Counted from the stretch's first letter, positions 9,652-21,043 are shown. The stretch: 64,000 nt of DNA from Afipia clevelandensis ATCC 49720 (GCF_000336555.1 NZ_KB375281.1:3088926-3152925), one strand, 5' to 3'. The notes: generated by a model not told the origin, from the sequence alone. Numbers and translations are program-made.

Positions 9652-9732
9652 GATCCCGGTATAGGCACGATCCGGAAATGTGGGAACAGGTTTTGGCGGC
9701 GGTCGCGCCGAAAATGCGTTAAGGTGGCTCCC

Positions 9733-10257
9733 ATGAGCGACAACGATCTCGATCACCACCGGCAGATCGCCGACACCGTGCTGTTCAGCGCGCGGCTGAC
9801 GCCGCATCGCTCGCTGAACCGCAATGGCTTCATGGCGCTGATGATCTTTGTCACCATTGTGAGCTTCGCGGCGGGCGTCGCGTTCCTGCTGATGGGCGCA
9901 TGGCCGGTGTTCGGATTCTTCGGCCTCGATGTCCTGATCATCTACTGGGCGTTCAAGCTGAACTTCCGCCACGCCAAAGCCACCGAGGACATCGTGGTGA
10001 CGCCGTACGAAATTTACGTCCGGCGTGTCAGCCATCGCGGCCATGCGATGGAATGGACGCTCAATCCGATGTGGGTGCAGCTCGAGCGCAAGGAAGACGA
10101 CGAGTTCGGCATCGAGAAACTTTATCTGGTATCGCGCGGGCGGCGCCTGTCCGTCGGCGGGTTCCTTGGTCCGGATGAAAAGGCAAGTTTCGCCAGCGCC
10201 TTGCAAGCCGCGCTCACCACCGCCAAGCGCGGCCCGACCTACAATCCGGTAACCTGA
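9733..10257 (+). CDS. DUF2244 membrane protein
   Basis: A 174-residue protein with two close transmembrane segments (GFMALMIFVTIVSFAAGVAF and VFGFFGLDVLIIYWAFKL) followed by a soluble domain containing TPYEIYVRRVSHRG, the layout of the DUF2244 family, common in alphaproteobacteria and of unknown role. It is divergent from nth with only about 80 bases between starts, so the two probably share a promoter region. The ATG at 9733 follows AAGG; a GTG nine bases earlier is possible. Confidence 0.85.
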   Translation: MSDNDLDHHRQIADTVLFSARLTPHRSLNRNGFMALMIFVTIVSFAAGVAFLLMGAWPVFGFFGLDVLIIYWAFKLNFRHAKATEDIVVTPYEIYVRRVSHRGHAMEWTLNPMWVQLERKEDDEFGIEKLYLVSRGRRLSVGGFLGPDEKASFASALQAALTTAKRGPTYNPVT

Positions 10258-10332
10258 CGAAAACAGGAAACGGGTGGCTGCGCCGCCGCAGGCGGCCTAG
10301 ATCATGATGGACACCGCATAACGGATGCCTTC

Positions 10333-11244
10333 ATGATGACCAACGCGATGAAAGAGTTCTCCCTCGACGATCTGCATCTCGCGCGCCCTTCCAAACAGGG
10401 CGCGGCGCTGCGCGACTACGACTCCGTGCGCCGCGCGATCGGATTCATCTCCGAACAATGGCGCACACAGCCGACCATCGAGGCGATGGCGGACGCGGCA
10501 CATCTGACGCCCGACGAGCTGCATCATCTGTTCCGCCGCTGGGCCGGCCTCACACCGAAAGATTTCATGCAGGCGCTGACGCTGGATCACGCCAAGCGCC
10601 TGTTGCGTGATTCCGCCAGCGTGCTCGATGCCGCCTACGACTCCGGTCTGTCCGGGCCGGGGCGGCTGCATGATCTGTTCGTCACCCACGAAGCCATGTC
10701 GCCCGGGGAATGGAAGAAGGGCGGCGAAGGCATGGTGCTGCGCTATGGCTTTCATCCCTCGCCGTTCGGCATGGCTGTGGTGATCACCAGCGAGCGCGGC
10801 CTTGCGGGTCTTGCGTTTGCCGATGAGGGCGAAGAAATGCCGGCCCTGGCCGACATGCAGCGGCGCTGGCCGTTGGCGACCTATATCGAATCGTTCGCGG
10901 AAACCGCGCCGTTCGCCAAACGCATCTTCGATTCAACACAATGGCGCGCGGACCAGCCGCTGCGCGTGGTGCTGATCGGCACCGACTTTGAAGTGCGGGT
11001 GTGGGAGACGCTGCTGAAAATTCCGATGGGCCGCGCCTCGACCTATTCGGATGTCGCCTGCAGGATCAATTCGCCGAAAGCGTCGCGCGCCGTCGGCGCG
11101 GCGGTGGGCCGCAATCCAATTTCGTTCGTCGTGCCCTGCCATCGCGTGCTCGGCAAGAGCGGCGCGCTCACCGGCTATCACTGGGGCATCACTCGCAAGC
11201 GCGCGATGCTCGGTTGGGAAAGCGGACAGGCGGCGGGGGAGTGA
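10333..11244 (+). CDS. Ada-like methylated-DNA-cysteine methyltransferase with AraC-type HTH
   Basis: About 303 residues. The N-terminal part (about 25-125) is an AraC-type helix-turn-helix domain (TIEAMADAAHLTPDELHHLF, then SVLDAAYDSGLSGPGRLHDLF). The C-terminal part is an O6-alkylguanine transferase domain with the acceptor motif VPCHRVLGKSGALTGYHWG, where Cys takes the alkyl group in a one-time reaction. The N-terminal zinc AdaA module that senses methylphosphotriesters in E. coli Ada is absent, so a phosphotriester switch is not expected. The start is uncertain: ATG codons at 10333, 10336 and 10348 are all possible. Confidence 0.9.
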   Translation: MMTNAMKEFSLDDLHLARPSKQGAALRDYDSVRRAIGFISEQWRTQPTIEAMADAAHLTPDELHHLFRRWAGLTPKDFMQALTLDHAKRLLRDSASVLDAAYDSGLSGPGRLHDLFVTHEAMSPGEWKKGGEGMVLRYGFHPSPFGMAVVITSERGLAGLAFADEGEEMPALADMQRRWPLATYIESFAETAPFAKRIFDSTQWRADQPLRVVLIGTDFEVRVWETLLKIPMGRASTYSDVACRINSPKASRAVGAAVGRNPISFVVPCHRVLGKSGALTGYHWGITRKRAMLGWESGQAAGE

Positions 11245-11268
11245 TCTATCGACCGGTGAATCTTTCTT

Positions 11269-11412
11269 TCCCTCTCCCCTTGTGGGAGAGGGTGGCGAAG
11301 TTGAGCGGAGCGAAACTGAGCCGGGTGAGGGGTTATTTCCTCGCTTGAGCACGAACCCCTCACCCGCCCTCGCGTTGCTCGGGCACCCTCTCCCACAAGG
11401 GGAGAGGGGAAG
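11269..11412. repeat. intergenic palindromic repeat, CTCTCCCC type, copy 3
   Basis: A large nested palindrome: CCCTCTCCCCTTGTGGGAGA at the left is complementary to CCCTCTCCCACAAGGGGAGA at the right, and CCGGGTGAGGGGTT pairs with AACCCCTCACCCG inside. Each arm also forms its own hairpin. It separates the convergent Ada-like gene and gpmA, where a two-way terminator would be useful. Confidence 0.8.
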
Positions 11413-11414
11413 AA

Positions 11415-12038
11415 TTACCCCGCCAGATCCTTCACCGACGCCACCGTCGAATCCGCGTTGAGGCGGTAAACCACCGGCGCGCCGGTGCCGAGTTCGCGCT
11501 TGAGAATCTGGTCCGGCGTCAGCTTTTCCAGCACCATGATCAGCGCACGCAGCGAATTGCCGTGCGCCGCGACCAGCGTGCGCTCGCCGCGCAGCACGCC
11601 GGGCAGGATTTCCTGCACATAGTAAGGCAGCGTGCGCGCCAGCGTGTCCTTGAGGCTTTCGCCGCCCGGCGGCGGCACGTCATAGGACCGGCGCCAGATC
11701 AGCACCTGTTCCTCGCCCCACCTGGCGCGGGCATCGTCCTTGTTCAGGCCGGACAGATCGCCGTAGTCGCGCTCGTTCAGCGCGAGATTGCGCGTGACCG
11801 GAATGCCGCTCTGGCCCATTTCACTCAGCGCGAGATCGAGCGTGCGCTGCGCGCGTGTCAGATCGGACGTGAACGCGACATCGAACGACAGGCCCTCATC
11901 CTTGAGCTTGCGTCCGGCGGCGATGGCTTCCTTGACGCCGAGGTCGGTGAGGTTCGGGTCTTTCCAACCGGTGAAAAGATTCTTCAGATTCCATTCGCTC
12001 TGGCCGTGACGCACCAGCACAAGAAGACGTTCGCTCAT
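11415..12038 (-). CDS. gpmA: 2,3-bisphosphoglycerate-dependent phosphoglycerate mutase
   Basis: A 207-residue glycolytic enzyme interconverting 3- and 2-phosphoglycerate. The phosphohistidine motif is [20 protein letters not shown] at the N-terminus and the second catalytic His is in [25 protein letters not shown] is also typical. It is slightly shorter than the roughly 250-residue E. coli enzyme, as is common in alphaproteobacteria. I chose [12 protein letters not shown] at 12038; the open frame upstream runs through a palindromic repeat. It lies downstream of dapB on the same strand, separated by that repeat. Confidence 0.95.
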   Translation of the reverse strand: MSERLLVLVRHGQSEWNLKNLFTGWKDPNLTDLGVKEAIAAGRKLKDEGLSFDVAFTSDLTRAQRTLDLALSEMGQSGIPVTRNLALNERDYGDLSGLNKDDARARWGEEQVLIWRRSYDVPPPGGESLKDTLARTLPYYVQEILPGVLRGERTLVAAHGNSLRALIMVLEKLTPDQILKRELGTGAPVVYRLNADSTVASVKDLAG

Positions 12039-12068
12039 TCGTTCAATCCAGTCGTTAGACGTTGACAT

Positions 12069-12156
12069 CGTCATTGCGAGGAGCGCTTGCGACGAAGCAA
12101 TCCACATCTTTTCTGTTTCAAGGAAGATAGATTGCTTCGCTCCGCTCGCAATGACG
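12069..12156. repeat. intergenic palindromic repeat, CGTCATTGCGAG type, copy 1
   Basis: Outer arms CGTCATTGCGAGGAGC and GCTCGCAATGACG are inverted, and inner arms GACGAAGCAATCC and GATTGCTTCG are also inverted, with about 28 variable bases in the middle. The same design recurs at 20920, 22897 and 57596. It lies between dapB and gpmA. Confidence 0.85.
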
Positions 12157-12172
12157 CCGGTGTAGAATTGTC

Positions 12173-12985
12173 CTAGGCGCCAAGGCCGAGCACATCGGCC
12201 ATGGTGTAGAAGCCCGGCTTCTTGTCCTTTGCCCACATCGCCGCCTTCAGCGCGCCGCGCGCGAAGATCATGCGGTCTTCCGACTTGTGCGCCAGCTCGA
12301 TGCGCTCATAGGGTCCGGCGAAGATCACGGTGTGATCGCCGGTGGCGGTGCCGCCGCGCAAGGTCGCGAAACCGATATCGCCGGGATTGCGTGCGCCGGT
12401 ATAGCCGTCACGCGCGCGCACCGAACGCTGATCGAGATTGATGCCGCGCCCTTCGGCGGCTGCCTGACCGAGCAGATAGGCGGTGCCGGACGGCGCATCG
12501 ACCTTCTGGCGATGATGCATCTCCAGAATTTCGATGTCGAAATCCTCATCCAGCGACTTCGCCACCTGCTTGACCAGCGCCGCGAGCAGATTGACGCCAA
12601 GACTCATGTTGCCGGACTGCACGACAACGGCCTGCGAGGCGACGCTGCGGATCACCGCATTGTCCGACGCCGACAGGCCCGTGGTGCCGATGACATGAAC
12701 GATGCCGCGCTGGGCCGCGATGGCGACATTGGCGATGGTCGCGGCCGGCACCGTGAAGTCGAGAATGCCGTCGGCATCCTTCGACATGGCCCAGAGGTCG
12801 CCGGACAGTTCAACGCCATTGCCGGCAAGTCCGGCAAGCAGGCCGGCGTCCTTGCCGAGCAGGTCGGACCCCGGCGCTTCCAGCGCGCCCACAAGGGTGA
12901 CCCCGTCGGTCTCGTCGATGGCGCGGATCAGGGCCCGGCCCATCCGTCCTCCGGCCCCCGCAACAATCAGGCGCATATCGGCCAT
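12173..12985 (-). CDS. dapB: 4-hydroxy-tetrahydrodipicolinate reductase
   Basis: A 270-residue NAD(P)H-dependent reductase of the lysine and diaminopimelate pathway. The N-terminal nucleotide-binding loop is [20 protein letters not shown], the VIGTTGLS segment is in the Rossmann domain, and the catalytic block is [20 protein letters not shown] with the conserved His pair and Lys. Length is normal. The nearest downstream gene on the same strand is gpmA. The product feeds both lysine and peptidoglycan synthesis. Confidence 0.97.
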   Translation of the reverse strand: MADMRLIVAGAGGRMGRALIRAIDETDGVTLVGALEAPGSDLLGKDAGLLAGLAGNGVELSGDLWAMSKDADGILDFTVPAATIANVAIAAQRGIVHVIGTTGLSASDNAVIRSVASQAVVVQSGNMSLGVNLLAALVKQVAKSLDEDFDIEILEMHHRQKVDAPSGTAYLLGQAAAEGRGINLDQRSVRARDGYTGARNPGDIGFATLRGGTATGDHTVIFAGPYERIELAHKSEDRMIFARGALKAAMWAKDKKPGFYTMADVLGLGA

Positions 12986-13140
12986 TTCCAGCCCTCAAAA
13001 CCCGTTTCAGAACTTGCTTTTGGCGGTATAGCGGCGGGAAGTCACGGCGGCAACCGCGCGCCACCGCGCGGCTGCCTCAGCCCGGAGTCATGCCCGGGTC
13101 ACGCACGCGGCCTATTGAGGGATTTTAACAAGGACACCCC

Positions 13141-14133
13141 ATGCGTCTGCTGCTCCCGGCCTTTGCCCTGATCCTTGCTATCGCAGCCTCGCCCGCGCCG
13201 GTGTCCGCGGCAGAGCGGATCGGCGGAGACAATGCCTTCTCGTTCGTGGCGCTGGGCGACATGCCCTACAACCTGCCGGAGGACTACACGAAGTTCGACC
13301 GGCTGATCGCCGCGATCAACGCGCTCAAACCCGCCTTCACGCTGCACATGGGCGATATCAAGTCCGGCAATCTACCCTGCAGCGACGAGGTTCTGAAAAA
13401 GAGCTACGACCAGATCCAGACGCTTCAGGGCGCGCTGGTCTACACCATCGGCGACAACGAGTGGCTCGACTGTCACCGCAAGGCGGCGGGCGGCTACAAT
13501 CCGCGCGAGCGCCTCGCCAAGCTGCGCGAGATGTTTTTCGCGAACCCTGCGAAGTCGCTTGGCCAGTCGCCGCTCGCTGTGGAGAGCCAGGCGCAACTGA
13601 TGCCGGAATTCTCAACCTATGTGGAGAACACGCGCTTTGCGAAGAACGGCGTCATGTTCTTCACCGCGCATGTGCCTGGCTCGAACAATGGTTTCGAGGC
13701 GCACGATCCCGAGGGCGTGCAGGAGTTCTTCGCCCGCGACAAGGCCAATGTCGCCTGGATCGATGCGAGTTTTGCCAAGGCGAAGGCCGACAATGCCAAA
13801 GCCATTGTGATGTTCGTGCAGGCCGAGTTCGACGAATCGCGCTTTCCCAACGGCGCGATGCCGCGACAGTCCGGCTTCACCAACACGCTCGACGCCATCG
13901 AGGCCGGCGCAAGATCATTCGGCAAGCCGGTGCTGCTGATCCATGGCGACGAACACTATTTCTCGATCGCGCCGCTGCGCAACAGCAAGGGCAAGCCGAT
14001 CCCCGGCGTCAACAAGCTGATGGTCTACGGCGACACGCTGGTGCATGCCGTGCGCGTCGTGGTCGATCCCGACAGCAGCAACGTGTTCGGCTTCGTGCCG
14101 CTGATCGTGCCCGAGAACGGGATGGGAAGATAA
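13141..14133 (+). CDS. secreted metallophosphoesterase-like protein
   Basis: A 330-residue protein with an N-terminal Sec signal peptide (MRLLLPAFALILAIAASPAP, cleavage near VSAAE). The mature part has the order of calcineurin-like phosphoesterase metal motifs in a variant form: ALGDMPYN, HMGDIKSG, IGDNEWLDC and LLIHGDEHYF. The first motif lacks the usual D-x-H, so metal binding may differ from the standard family. The substrate is unknown. The stop lies two bases from the convergent DUF1330 stop. It is divergent from dapB. Confidence 0.75.
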   Translation: MRLLLPAFALILAIAASPAPVSAAERIGGDNAFSFVALGDMPYNLPEDYTKFDRLIAAINALKPAFTLHMGDIKSGNLPCSDEVLKKSYDQIQTLQGALVYTIGDNEWLDCHRKAAGGYNPRERLAKLREMFFANPAKSLGQSPLAVESQAQLMPEFSTYVENTRFAKNGVMFFTAHVPGSNNGFEAHDPEGVQEFFARDKANVAWIDASFAKAKADNAKAIVMFVQAEFDESRFPNGAMPRQSGFTNTLDAIEAGARSFGKPVLLIHGDEHYFSIAPLRNSKGKPIPGVNKLMVYGDTLVHAVRVVVDPDSSNVFGFVPLIVPENGMGR

Positions 14134-14135
14134 TT

Positions 14136-14441
14136 TTACGGCTGTTCGCCGTCATAGCCTTCGATGATGACGATCTCGCCCTTGGAATGCGGCGCGCGCG
14201 CTTTGATCAGTTCCTGATATTCCGGCGACTTGTAGCAGGCGAGCGCGGTCGCATAGTCCTTGAACTCGATGACGACATTGCGCGAGCGTGACGGCCCCTC
14301 AAAGGCTTCATAGGCCCCGCCGCGCGTCAAAAACTTCGCGCCGTACTTTTTGAACACCGCGCCATTATGGGCGACGTAATCGCGCTTGTAGCCGTCAAGA
14401 TCATGCACATCGACCCGCGCCACCCAGTAACCCTTGGCCAT
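14136..14441 (-). CDS. DUF1330 family protein
   Basis: A 101-residue ferredoxin-fold (dimeric alpha-beta barrel type) protein: MAKGYWVARVDVHDLDGYK, then YGAKFLTRGGAYEAFEGPSR and VVIEFKDYATALACYKSPEY, all DUF1330 features. The function of the family is not established. The ATG at 14441 has GGGAAG upstream; the longer frame overlaps pyrF. It is the last gene of the leftward unit FMN reductase-pyrF-DUF1330, 19 bases after pyrF. Confidence 0.9.
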   Translation of the reverse strand: MAKGYWVARVDVHDLDGYKRDYVAHNGAVFKKYGAKFLTRGGAYEAFEGPSRSRNVVIEFKDYATALACYKSPEYQELIKARAPHSKGEIVIIEGYDGEQP

Positions 14442-14460
14442 TGTTGCTTCCCTTTCTTGA

Positions 14461-15168
14461 TTATCCGCCTGCTTCAGCAATCTCCGCGACGATCGCGTCC
14501 GCCGCCGCTTTCGGGTCTGCTGCCTCCACCACCGGACGGCCGACCACGAGATAATCGGCGCCCGCAGCAATCGCCCGGCCGGGCGTCATGATGCGCTTCT
14601 GGTCGCCCACCGCGCTTCCCGCGGGGCGGATGCCCGGCGTCACCAGCGCCATCTGCGGGCCGACAATGCCGCGCACGGTGGCGGCTTCCTCGCCCGAACA
14701 CACCAGGCCGTCGACGCCTAGCGCCTGCGCCTGCAGCGCGCGCGCTTCGACCAGATCCGACACGCCGAGCCGGTAGCCCGCTGCGTGCAGATCGTCCTCG
14801 TCGTAGGAGGTAAGCACCGTGACCGCGAGAATTTTCAGCGAAGGACCGCGCGCTTCGACCGCGGCCTTCATGGTTTGCGGATAGGCATGCACGGTCGCGA
14901 AGGTCGCGCCCAGCTTCGCAATGCTCTCGATGCCCTTGGCAACCGTGTTGCCGATGTCGTGCAGCTTGAAGTCGACGAACACTTTCTTGCCGCGCGCGGC
15001 GAGTTTCGGCACCAGCGCGAGGCCGCCGGCGTAACCGAGCTGGTAGCCGACCTTGTAGAAGGTCACACTGTCGCCGAGCCTGTCGATCAGCGCTTCTGCA
15101 GCCTCGACGCTGGAGAGATCGAGCGCGACGATCAGCCGGTCGCGGGTGTCAACATGGGCTGGTTTCAC
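14461..15168 (-). CDS. pyrF: orotidine 5'-phosphate decarboxylase
   Basis: A 235-residue TIM-barrel enzyme for the last step of UMP synthesis, decarboxylating OMP. The catalytic motif [13 protein letters not shown] gives the conserved Asp-Lys-Asp triad, [12 protein letters not shown] opens the barrel and [18 protein letters not shown] is the phosphate-binding region. Normal length for the bacterial short form. It lies 6 bases after the FMN reductase and 19 bases before DUF1330, consistent with one operon. Confidence 0.97.
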   Translation of the reverse strand: MKPAHVDTRDRLIVALDLSSVEAAEALIDRLGDSVTFYKVGYQLGYAGGLALVPKLAARGKKVFVDFKLHDIGNTVAKGIESIAKLGATFATVHAYPQTMKAAVEARGPSLKILAVTVLTSYDEDDLHAAGYRLGVSDLVEARALQAQALGVDGLVCSGEEAATVRGIVGPQMALVTPGIRPAGSAVGDQKRIMTPGRAIAAGADYLVVGRPVVEAADPKAAADAIVAEIAEAGG

Positions 15169-15174
15169 GGTGCC

Positions 15175-15756
15175 TCACATCATTTGCTGGGCGACGTCGA
15201 TCAACTGATGCAGGGTTCCGCGCAGCAGTTCGGCGTCGGCGGGATTTTTCAGGCGATCCATCTCATCGAAGGCCTGATCGGCGAATGACAGGCCCATCTG
15301 TTTCGGCACCACCGTCGCGCCGCAGCCGAGCGCGAGGATCTGGCGCAGCGCCATCAGCACGCGCAAGCCTCCGAACTTGCCGTCCGACGCGGCGCCGATT
15401 GCGAAGGCGCGCTCGCGAAACACCTGACCGAAGGTCTCGTTGCGGTCGCGCACCCGCGTCACCCAGTCGATGGCGTTCTTGAGAAGCGGCGGCACCGAGG
15501 AATTGTATTCCGGGCTGACGATGAAGACGCCGTGATGCGCGCCGATCATACGCTTGAGATTGACGGCGTTGGCGGGCACGCCGGATTTCGCTTCGATGTC
15601 GCCGTCGTAGATCGGCAGCGGATAATCGGCGAGCGAAATCAGCGTGACATCGACGTCCAGCAGCGCCAGTTCCTTGACCGCCACGGCGGCCAGCCGCGCA
15701 TTGATCGAGCCGGTGCGAAGCGAGCCGGGGATGACAAGGATTTTCAGTGCGGCCAT
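15175..15756 (-). CDS. NADPH-dependent FMN reductase family protein
   Basis: A 193-residue flavodoxin-like protein: ILVIPGSLRTGSINARLA is the FMN phosphate-binding loop and GVFIVSPEYNSSVPPLLKNAIDW is the family signature for NADPH-dependent FMN or quinone reductases (PF03358). It likely reduces flavin, quinone or azo compounds; the physiological substrate is unknown. I chose MAALKILVIPGS at 15756 because the upstream extension lacks conserved sequence. It is the first gene of the pyrF operon. Confidence 0.88.
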   Translation of the reverse strand: MAALKILVIPGSLRTGSINARLAAVAVKELALLDVDVTLISLADYPLPIYDGDIEAKSGVPANAVNLKRMIGAHHGVFIVSPEYNSSVPPLLKNAIDWVTRVRDRNETFGQVFRERAFAIGAASDGKFGGLRVLMALRQILALGCGATVVPKQMGLSFADQAFDEMDRLKNPADAELLRGTLHQLIDVAQQMM

Positions 15757-15806
15757 AGGGTCAGCACTTAAAGCGTTTTCAGGATCAGGGAAAGCCGGTT
15801 CGTGCC

Positions 15807-16406
15807 TCAGCCCTTGCGGTAGACCCACACCCGCGCCGGCGGCAGGTTCATCCAGATCCGCTCCGAAGCCTGGGTATGGATTCCGGGCAGGGATTTCGGG
15901 ATCGGCGGGGCCACCGAATAGGTGAACTGGACGAAGGGCGCGCCCGCTTCCATCTTCTGGAATGCATCGCGCATCAGCTTGAGGCGGACCAGCATCGGCT
16001 TGGTTACAAGCGGCAGGCCCGACACCATCGCGGAGGCCGGTTTCTTCAGGTCCGCCAGCGTCTGGTCGAGACTGTAGGCGTCGCCCTGGATCACGTTGGC
16101 ATGGGGATAGCGCTCCCGCAGCAGCGCGCAGAAGCCGGGATCGAATTCCACCAGCACCAGCCGCTTCTCGGCAATGCCATGGGCGAGCAGCGCATCGGTA
16201 ATCGCGCCGGTGCCGGGACCAAGCTCGATCACGGGGCCATCGGAATGGGGATCGACATACCGCGCCATGGTGCGCGCCAGCGCCTTGCTGGAGGGCATCA
16301 CCGCGCCCATGTGGAGCGGCTTTTCAATCCATGAGCGGAGAAAACGGACCTCGTCGTCGAGACGAAGCGGCTTTTTCAACACACGCGCAGTGGATTGGGG
16401 AGCCAT
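15807..16406 (-). CDS. pmtA: PmtA-like phospholipid N-methyltransferase
   Basis: A 199-residue class I SAM methyltransferase. The SAM-binding motif is VIELGPGTGAITDALLAHG, followed by RLVLVEFDPGFCALLRERYP; there is no transmembrane segment. This composition matches the soluble PmtA type of rhizobia and Rhodobacter, which methylates phosphatidylethanolamine toward phosphatidylcholine at the inner membrane. An rRNA adenine dimethylase-like alternative is less likely given the short length and the SGLPLV motif replacing NxPY. It sits 109 bases downstream of dnaJ on the same strand. Confidence 0.75.
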   Translation of the reverse strand: MAPQSTARVLKKPLRLDDEVRFLRSWIEKPLHMGAVMPSSKALARTMARYVDPHSDGPVIELGPGTGAITDALLAHGIAEKRLVLVEFDPGFCALLRERYPHANVIQGDAYSLDQTLADLKKPASAMVSGLPLVTKPMLVRLKLMRDAFQKMEAGAPFVQFTYSVAPPIPKSLPGIHTQASERIWMNLPPARVWVYRKG

Positions 16407-16515
16407 GATACTTCCAACAGAGCCCCAGGGCGGAGCGAGACGTCAAATTTCCTTCACAATGGGGTACCGACGCAAGCAAAAAGCGTCAAGAACGCCGCGC
16501 CGGCGGCAGCCGGGG

Positions 16516-17643
16516 CTAATTGGCGCGGGTTCCGAAGAAATCCTTGACCATCTTGAAGAAACCCGCCGCTTCCGGCTGGGTGTCGCCGGACGAGAGTTTT
16601 TCAAACTCCGCCAGCAGTTCCTTCTGCTTTTTGGTGAGGTTCTGCGGGGTTTCAACCACGACCTGGACGTACATGTCGCCCGTCTGCCGGGAACGCAACA
16701 CAGGCATGCCCTTGCCCGCCACGCGGAAGCGGCGGCCGGACTGGGTGCCTGAAGGCACCTTCACCTTGGTCTTGCCCTTGTCGATGGTCGGCACATCGAA
16801 TTCGCCGCCCATGGCCGCGGTCACCATCGACACCGGCACGCGGCAATGAAGGTCGGCGCCGTCGCGTTGGAAGAACTTGTGCGCGGCCAGCGACAGGAAA
16901 ATGTAGAGGTCGCCCGCAGGACCGCCCTGCACGCCTGCCTCGCCCTCGCCGGCGAGACGGATGCGGGTGCCATCCTCGACACCGGCCGGAATGTTGACCG
17001 ACAGCGTGCGCTCCTTTTGCACCCGCCCCTGACCGGAGCAGGAGGCACACGGCGTTTCGATCATCTGTCCGCGGCCCTGACAGCCCGGACAGGTGCGCTC
17101 CAGTGTGAAGAAGCCCTGTGCCTGGCGGACGCGGCCCGCGCCGCCGCACATCGAACAGACCTTTGGCTTGGTGCCGGCCTTGGCGCCGGTGCCGGAGCAA
17201 GTCTCGCAGGTCACCGCGACCGGAATGCTGATCTGTGCGGTCTTGCCGGTGAACGCTTCCTCCAGCGTGATTTCCATGTTGTAGCGCAGGTCCGCGCCAC
17301 GCTCGCGGCCGCCGCGGCCGCGTTGTCCGGCCATGCCGAACAGGTCCTCGAAAATGTCGGAGAAAGATGAGGCGAAGCCTGCGCCGAAGCCATGGCCGTT
17401 GCCGCCGCCATTGCCATGCTCGAACGCGGCATGCCCGTAGCGGTCGTAGGCGGCGCGCTTCTGGCCGTCCTTGAGAATCTCGTAGGCTTCGGAAATTTCC
17501 TTGAACTTGTGTTCACAGGAAGGGTCCCCCGGATTCTTGTCCGGGTGCCATTTCATGGCGAGCTTGCGAAAGGCGGATTTCAGGCCGGCTTCATCGACAG
17601 AACGTTCGACTTCCAGCGTCTCGTAATAACAGGCCTTAGACAT
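16516..17643 (-). CDS. dnaJ: chaperone DnaJ (Hsp40)
   Basis: A 375-residue type I Hsp40 co-chaperone of DnaK. The J domain (about 1-70) has the HPD motif in [11 protein letters not shown]; a Gly/Phe-rich linker follows ([19 protein letters not shown]); then four zinc-binding CxxCxGxG repeats ([32 protein letters not shown]) and the C-terminal substrate-binding domain. Length is normal. It follows dnaK on the same strand with 89 bases between, containing a hairpin. Confidence 0.98.
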   Translation of the reverse strand: MSKACYYETLEVERSVDEAGLKSAFRKLAMKWHPDKNPGDPSCEHKFKEISEAYEILKDGQKRAAYDRYGHAAFEHGNGGGNGHGFGAGFASSFSDIFEDLFGMAGQRGRGGRERGADLRYNMEITLEEAFTGKTAQISIPVAVTCETCSGTGAKAGTKPKVCSMCGGAGRVRQAQGFFTLERTCPGCQGRGQMIETPCASCSGQGRVQKERTLSVNIPAGVEDGTRIRLAGEGEAGVQGGPAGDLYIFLSLAAHKFFQRDGADLHCRVPVSMVTAAMGGEFDVPTIDKGKTKVKVPSGTQSGRRFRVAGKGMPVLRSRQTGDMYVQVVVETPQNLTKKQKELLAEFEKLSSGDTQPEAAGFFKMVKDFFGTRAN

Positions 17644-17696
17644 GGCTGATCTGGGTCATGCGAGTCTGGATGTGAGAGTGTTGGTTGGCCGCGAAG

Positions 17697-17719
17697 AGCC
17701 TCCCCTTGAGGGGGAGGCT
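17697..17719 (-). terminator. hairpin in the dnaK-dnaJ gap
   Basis: A perfect 9-bp stem, AGCCTCCCC with GGGGAGGCT, around a five-base loop, lying just after the dnaK stop on the transcribed strand. No long T run follows, so it is a weak or partial terminator or an RNA-stability element. Such a hairpin would fit the known need for less DnaJ than DnaK. Confidence 0.5.
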
Positions 17720-17732
17720 TTCGCTTACGCGG

Positions 17733-19736
<2,004 letters not shown>

Positions 19737-19738
19737 TC

Positions 19739-19766
19739 ATATAGGAGGGGGGCATGGGGCCGCAAG
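19739..19766 (-). promoter_or_regulatory. heat-shock (RpoH-type) promoter of dnaK
   Basis: On the minus strand CTTG (19766-19763) is followed after 17 bases by CCTATAT (19745-19739). This matches the alphaproteobacterial RpoH layout of CTTG near -35 and a C-rich TATAT-like -10. It lies about 105 bases before the dnaK ATG, leaving a leader of roughly 100 bases. No CIRCE inverted repeat (TTAGCACTC type) is visible here, so HrcA control at this site is not supported. Confidence 0.65.
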
Positions 19767-19970
19767 GACCGGCCCTTGTAAACAGCCGGGAAAATGGAAT
19801 TTTCCGCTCCGGCCATGGGTCCCGGCGATCAAGCCCGTTGCGTCAATTTGCAACGATCCGGCCCTTGATCTGTTGGCCCGGCGCAGAAACAGTCGGGCCC
19901 TCGCACGACCCGGCTCCACCCCGCCGGGTCCGACCATTGAACGGCCTCAATACGACAGCAGTCAGGGTTC

Positions 19971-20903
19971 ATGAAAATCATTGTCCGCGCCCTCGTCCTT
20001 ACCTCCCTCATCATCGCCTCCCCGGCCCTTGCCGCCGATCCGGTGTTCCCCTCCGGCTCGCGCGTCGGCCTTGTGCCCGCCGAAGGGCTTGCCGCGGCGA
20101 AGGAATTTCTGGGATTCGAATCCGAGGACAAGAAAGTGAAGATCGGGGTCGCTGAAATCCCCGCCGAAGCCTTCACCACGGTCGAGACCGCCGTGAAGGA
20201 GGGCAAGCCGTCGCCCACCGGGATGAAGCCCGAACAGTTCGAGACCGCCGCCGGCAAGGCCTTCATCACGTCGGATACCGGCAAGGACGGCGCGACCACG
20301 GTGAAGATGTATTCGGTCATCATCGCGGGCGACAAGTTCACCGGCTACATCATCGCGCAGGCCCGCGAGGACGCAGCCAAGCCGATCTCCGACGAGGCCA
20401 TGCGCAAGATGCTGGCTTCGGCGAAGCTGCGGGGCGAGGTGCCGGTCGAGGAACAACTCAGCCTGATGCCGTTCAAGATCGGCGAACTGAGCAGCTTCAA
20501 GACGGTCCGCACCCTGGCGCCGCGCGCCACGATCCTGCTGACCGACGGAACCGAGGACACCACGCTCGACGGCGCGCCCTATATGGTGATTGGCCTCACC
20601 ACGGCCGGGCCGGAAAAGGCGGATGACCGCGGGCGCTTTGCCGAACAGGCCGCGCGCACCATTCCGGGCATCCGCAATGCGCGGATCACCTCGAACGAGC
20701 CGATGCGGATCGACGGCACCCCGGGCTATGAAACGCGAATTGATGCGGTCGCCGGAAAGAACGACACGCCGGTCACCGTGGTGCAATGGCTGCGGTTCGG
20801 CGGCGGCAGCTCGCTGCGGATCATCGCCAGCGCGACGCGCGAGGAATGGCCGAAGGCGTTTCCACGTTTCCGCGCGGTGCGCGACGGCATCGATCCACGC
20901 TGA
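19971..20903 (+). CDS. secreted hypothetical protein
   Basis: A 310-residue protein with a Sec signal peptide (MKIIVRALVLTSLIIASPAL, cleavage after ALAA). The mature part is mostly soluble with repeated FxxV and AxxA segments and no catalytic motif that I can recognise. PSGSRVGLVPAEGLAAAKEF and WLRFGGGSSLRIIASA are probable conserved blocks in related alphaproteobacteria. Divergent from dnaK; a palindromic repeat follows. Function unknown; likely periplasmic. Confidence 0.8.
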   Translation: MKIIVRALVLTSLIIASPALAADPVFPSGSRVGLVPAEGLAAAKEFLGFESEDKKVKIGVAEIPAEAFTTVETAVKEGKPSPTGMKPEQFETAAGKAFITSDTGKDGATTVKMYSVIIAGDKFTGYIIAQAREDAAKPISDEAMRKMLASAKLRGEVPVEEQLSLMPFKIGELSSFKTVRTLAPRATILLTDGTEDTTLDGAPYMVIGLTTAGPEKADDRGRFAEQAARTIPGIRNARITSNEPMRIDGTPGYETRIDAVAGKNDTPVTVVQWLRFGGGSSLRIIASATREEWPKAFPRFRAVRDGIDPR

Positions 20904-20919
20904 TCGGGTCACTGTTGGT

Positions 20920-20998
20920 CGTCATTGCGAGCGAAGCGAAGCAATCCATCTTCCACAAACAATGGATTGCTTCGTCGCTGACGCTCCTCGCAATGACG
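20920..20998. repeat. intergenic palindromic repeat, CGTCATTGCGAG type, copy 2
   Basis: Outer arms CGTCATTGCGAGCG and CTCGCAATGACG are inverted; inner arms GAAGCAATCCA and TGGATTGCTTC are inverted around a 15-base centre. It fills the gap between two convergent genes, the secreted hypothetical protein and grpE. Confidence 0.85.
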
Positions 20999-21043
20999 AG
21001 GTCAGTCTTCTGGCTCTTTCGCAAAATCCGGCGCGGCCGGCGA

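Noticed and set aside
8893-10206. A 437-codon version of nth
   Set aside because: The extra 185 codons run antisense through the DUF2244 gene; the ATG at 9651 is the natural start.
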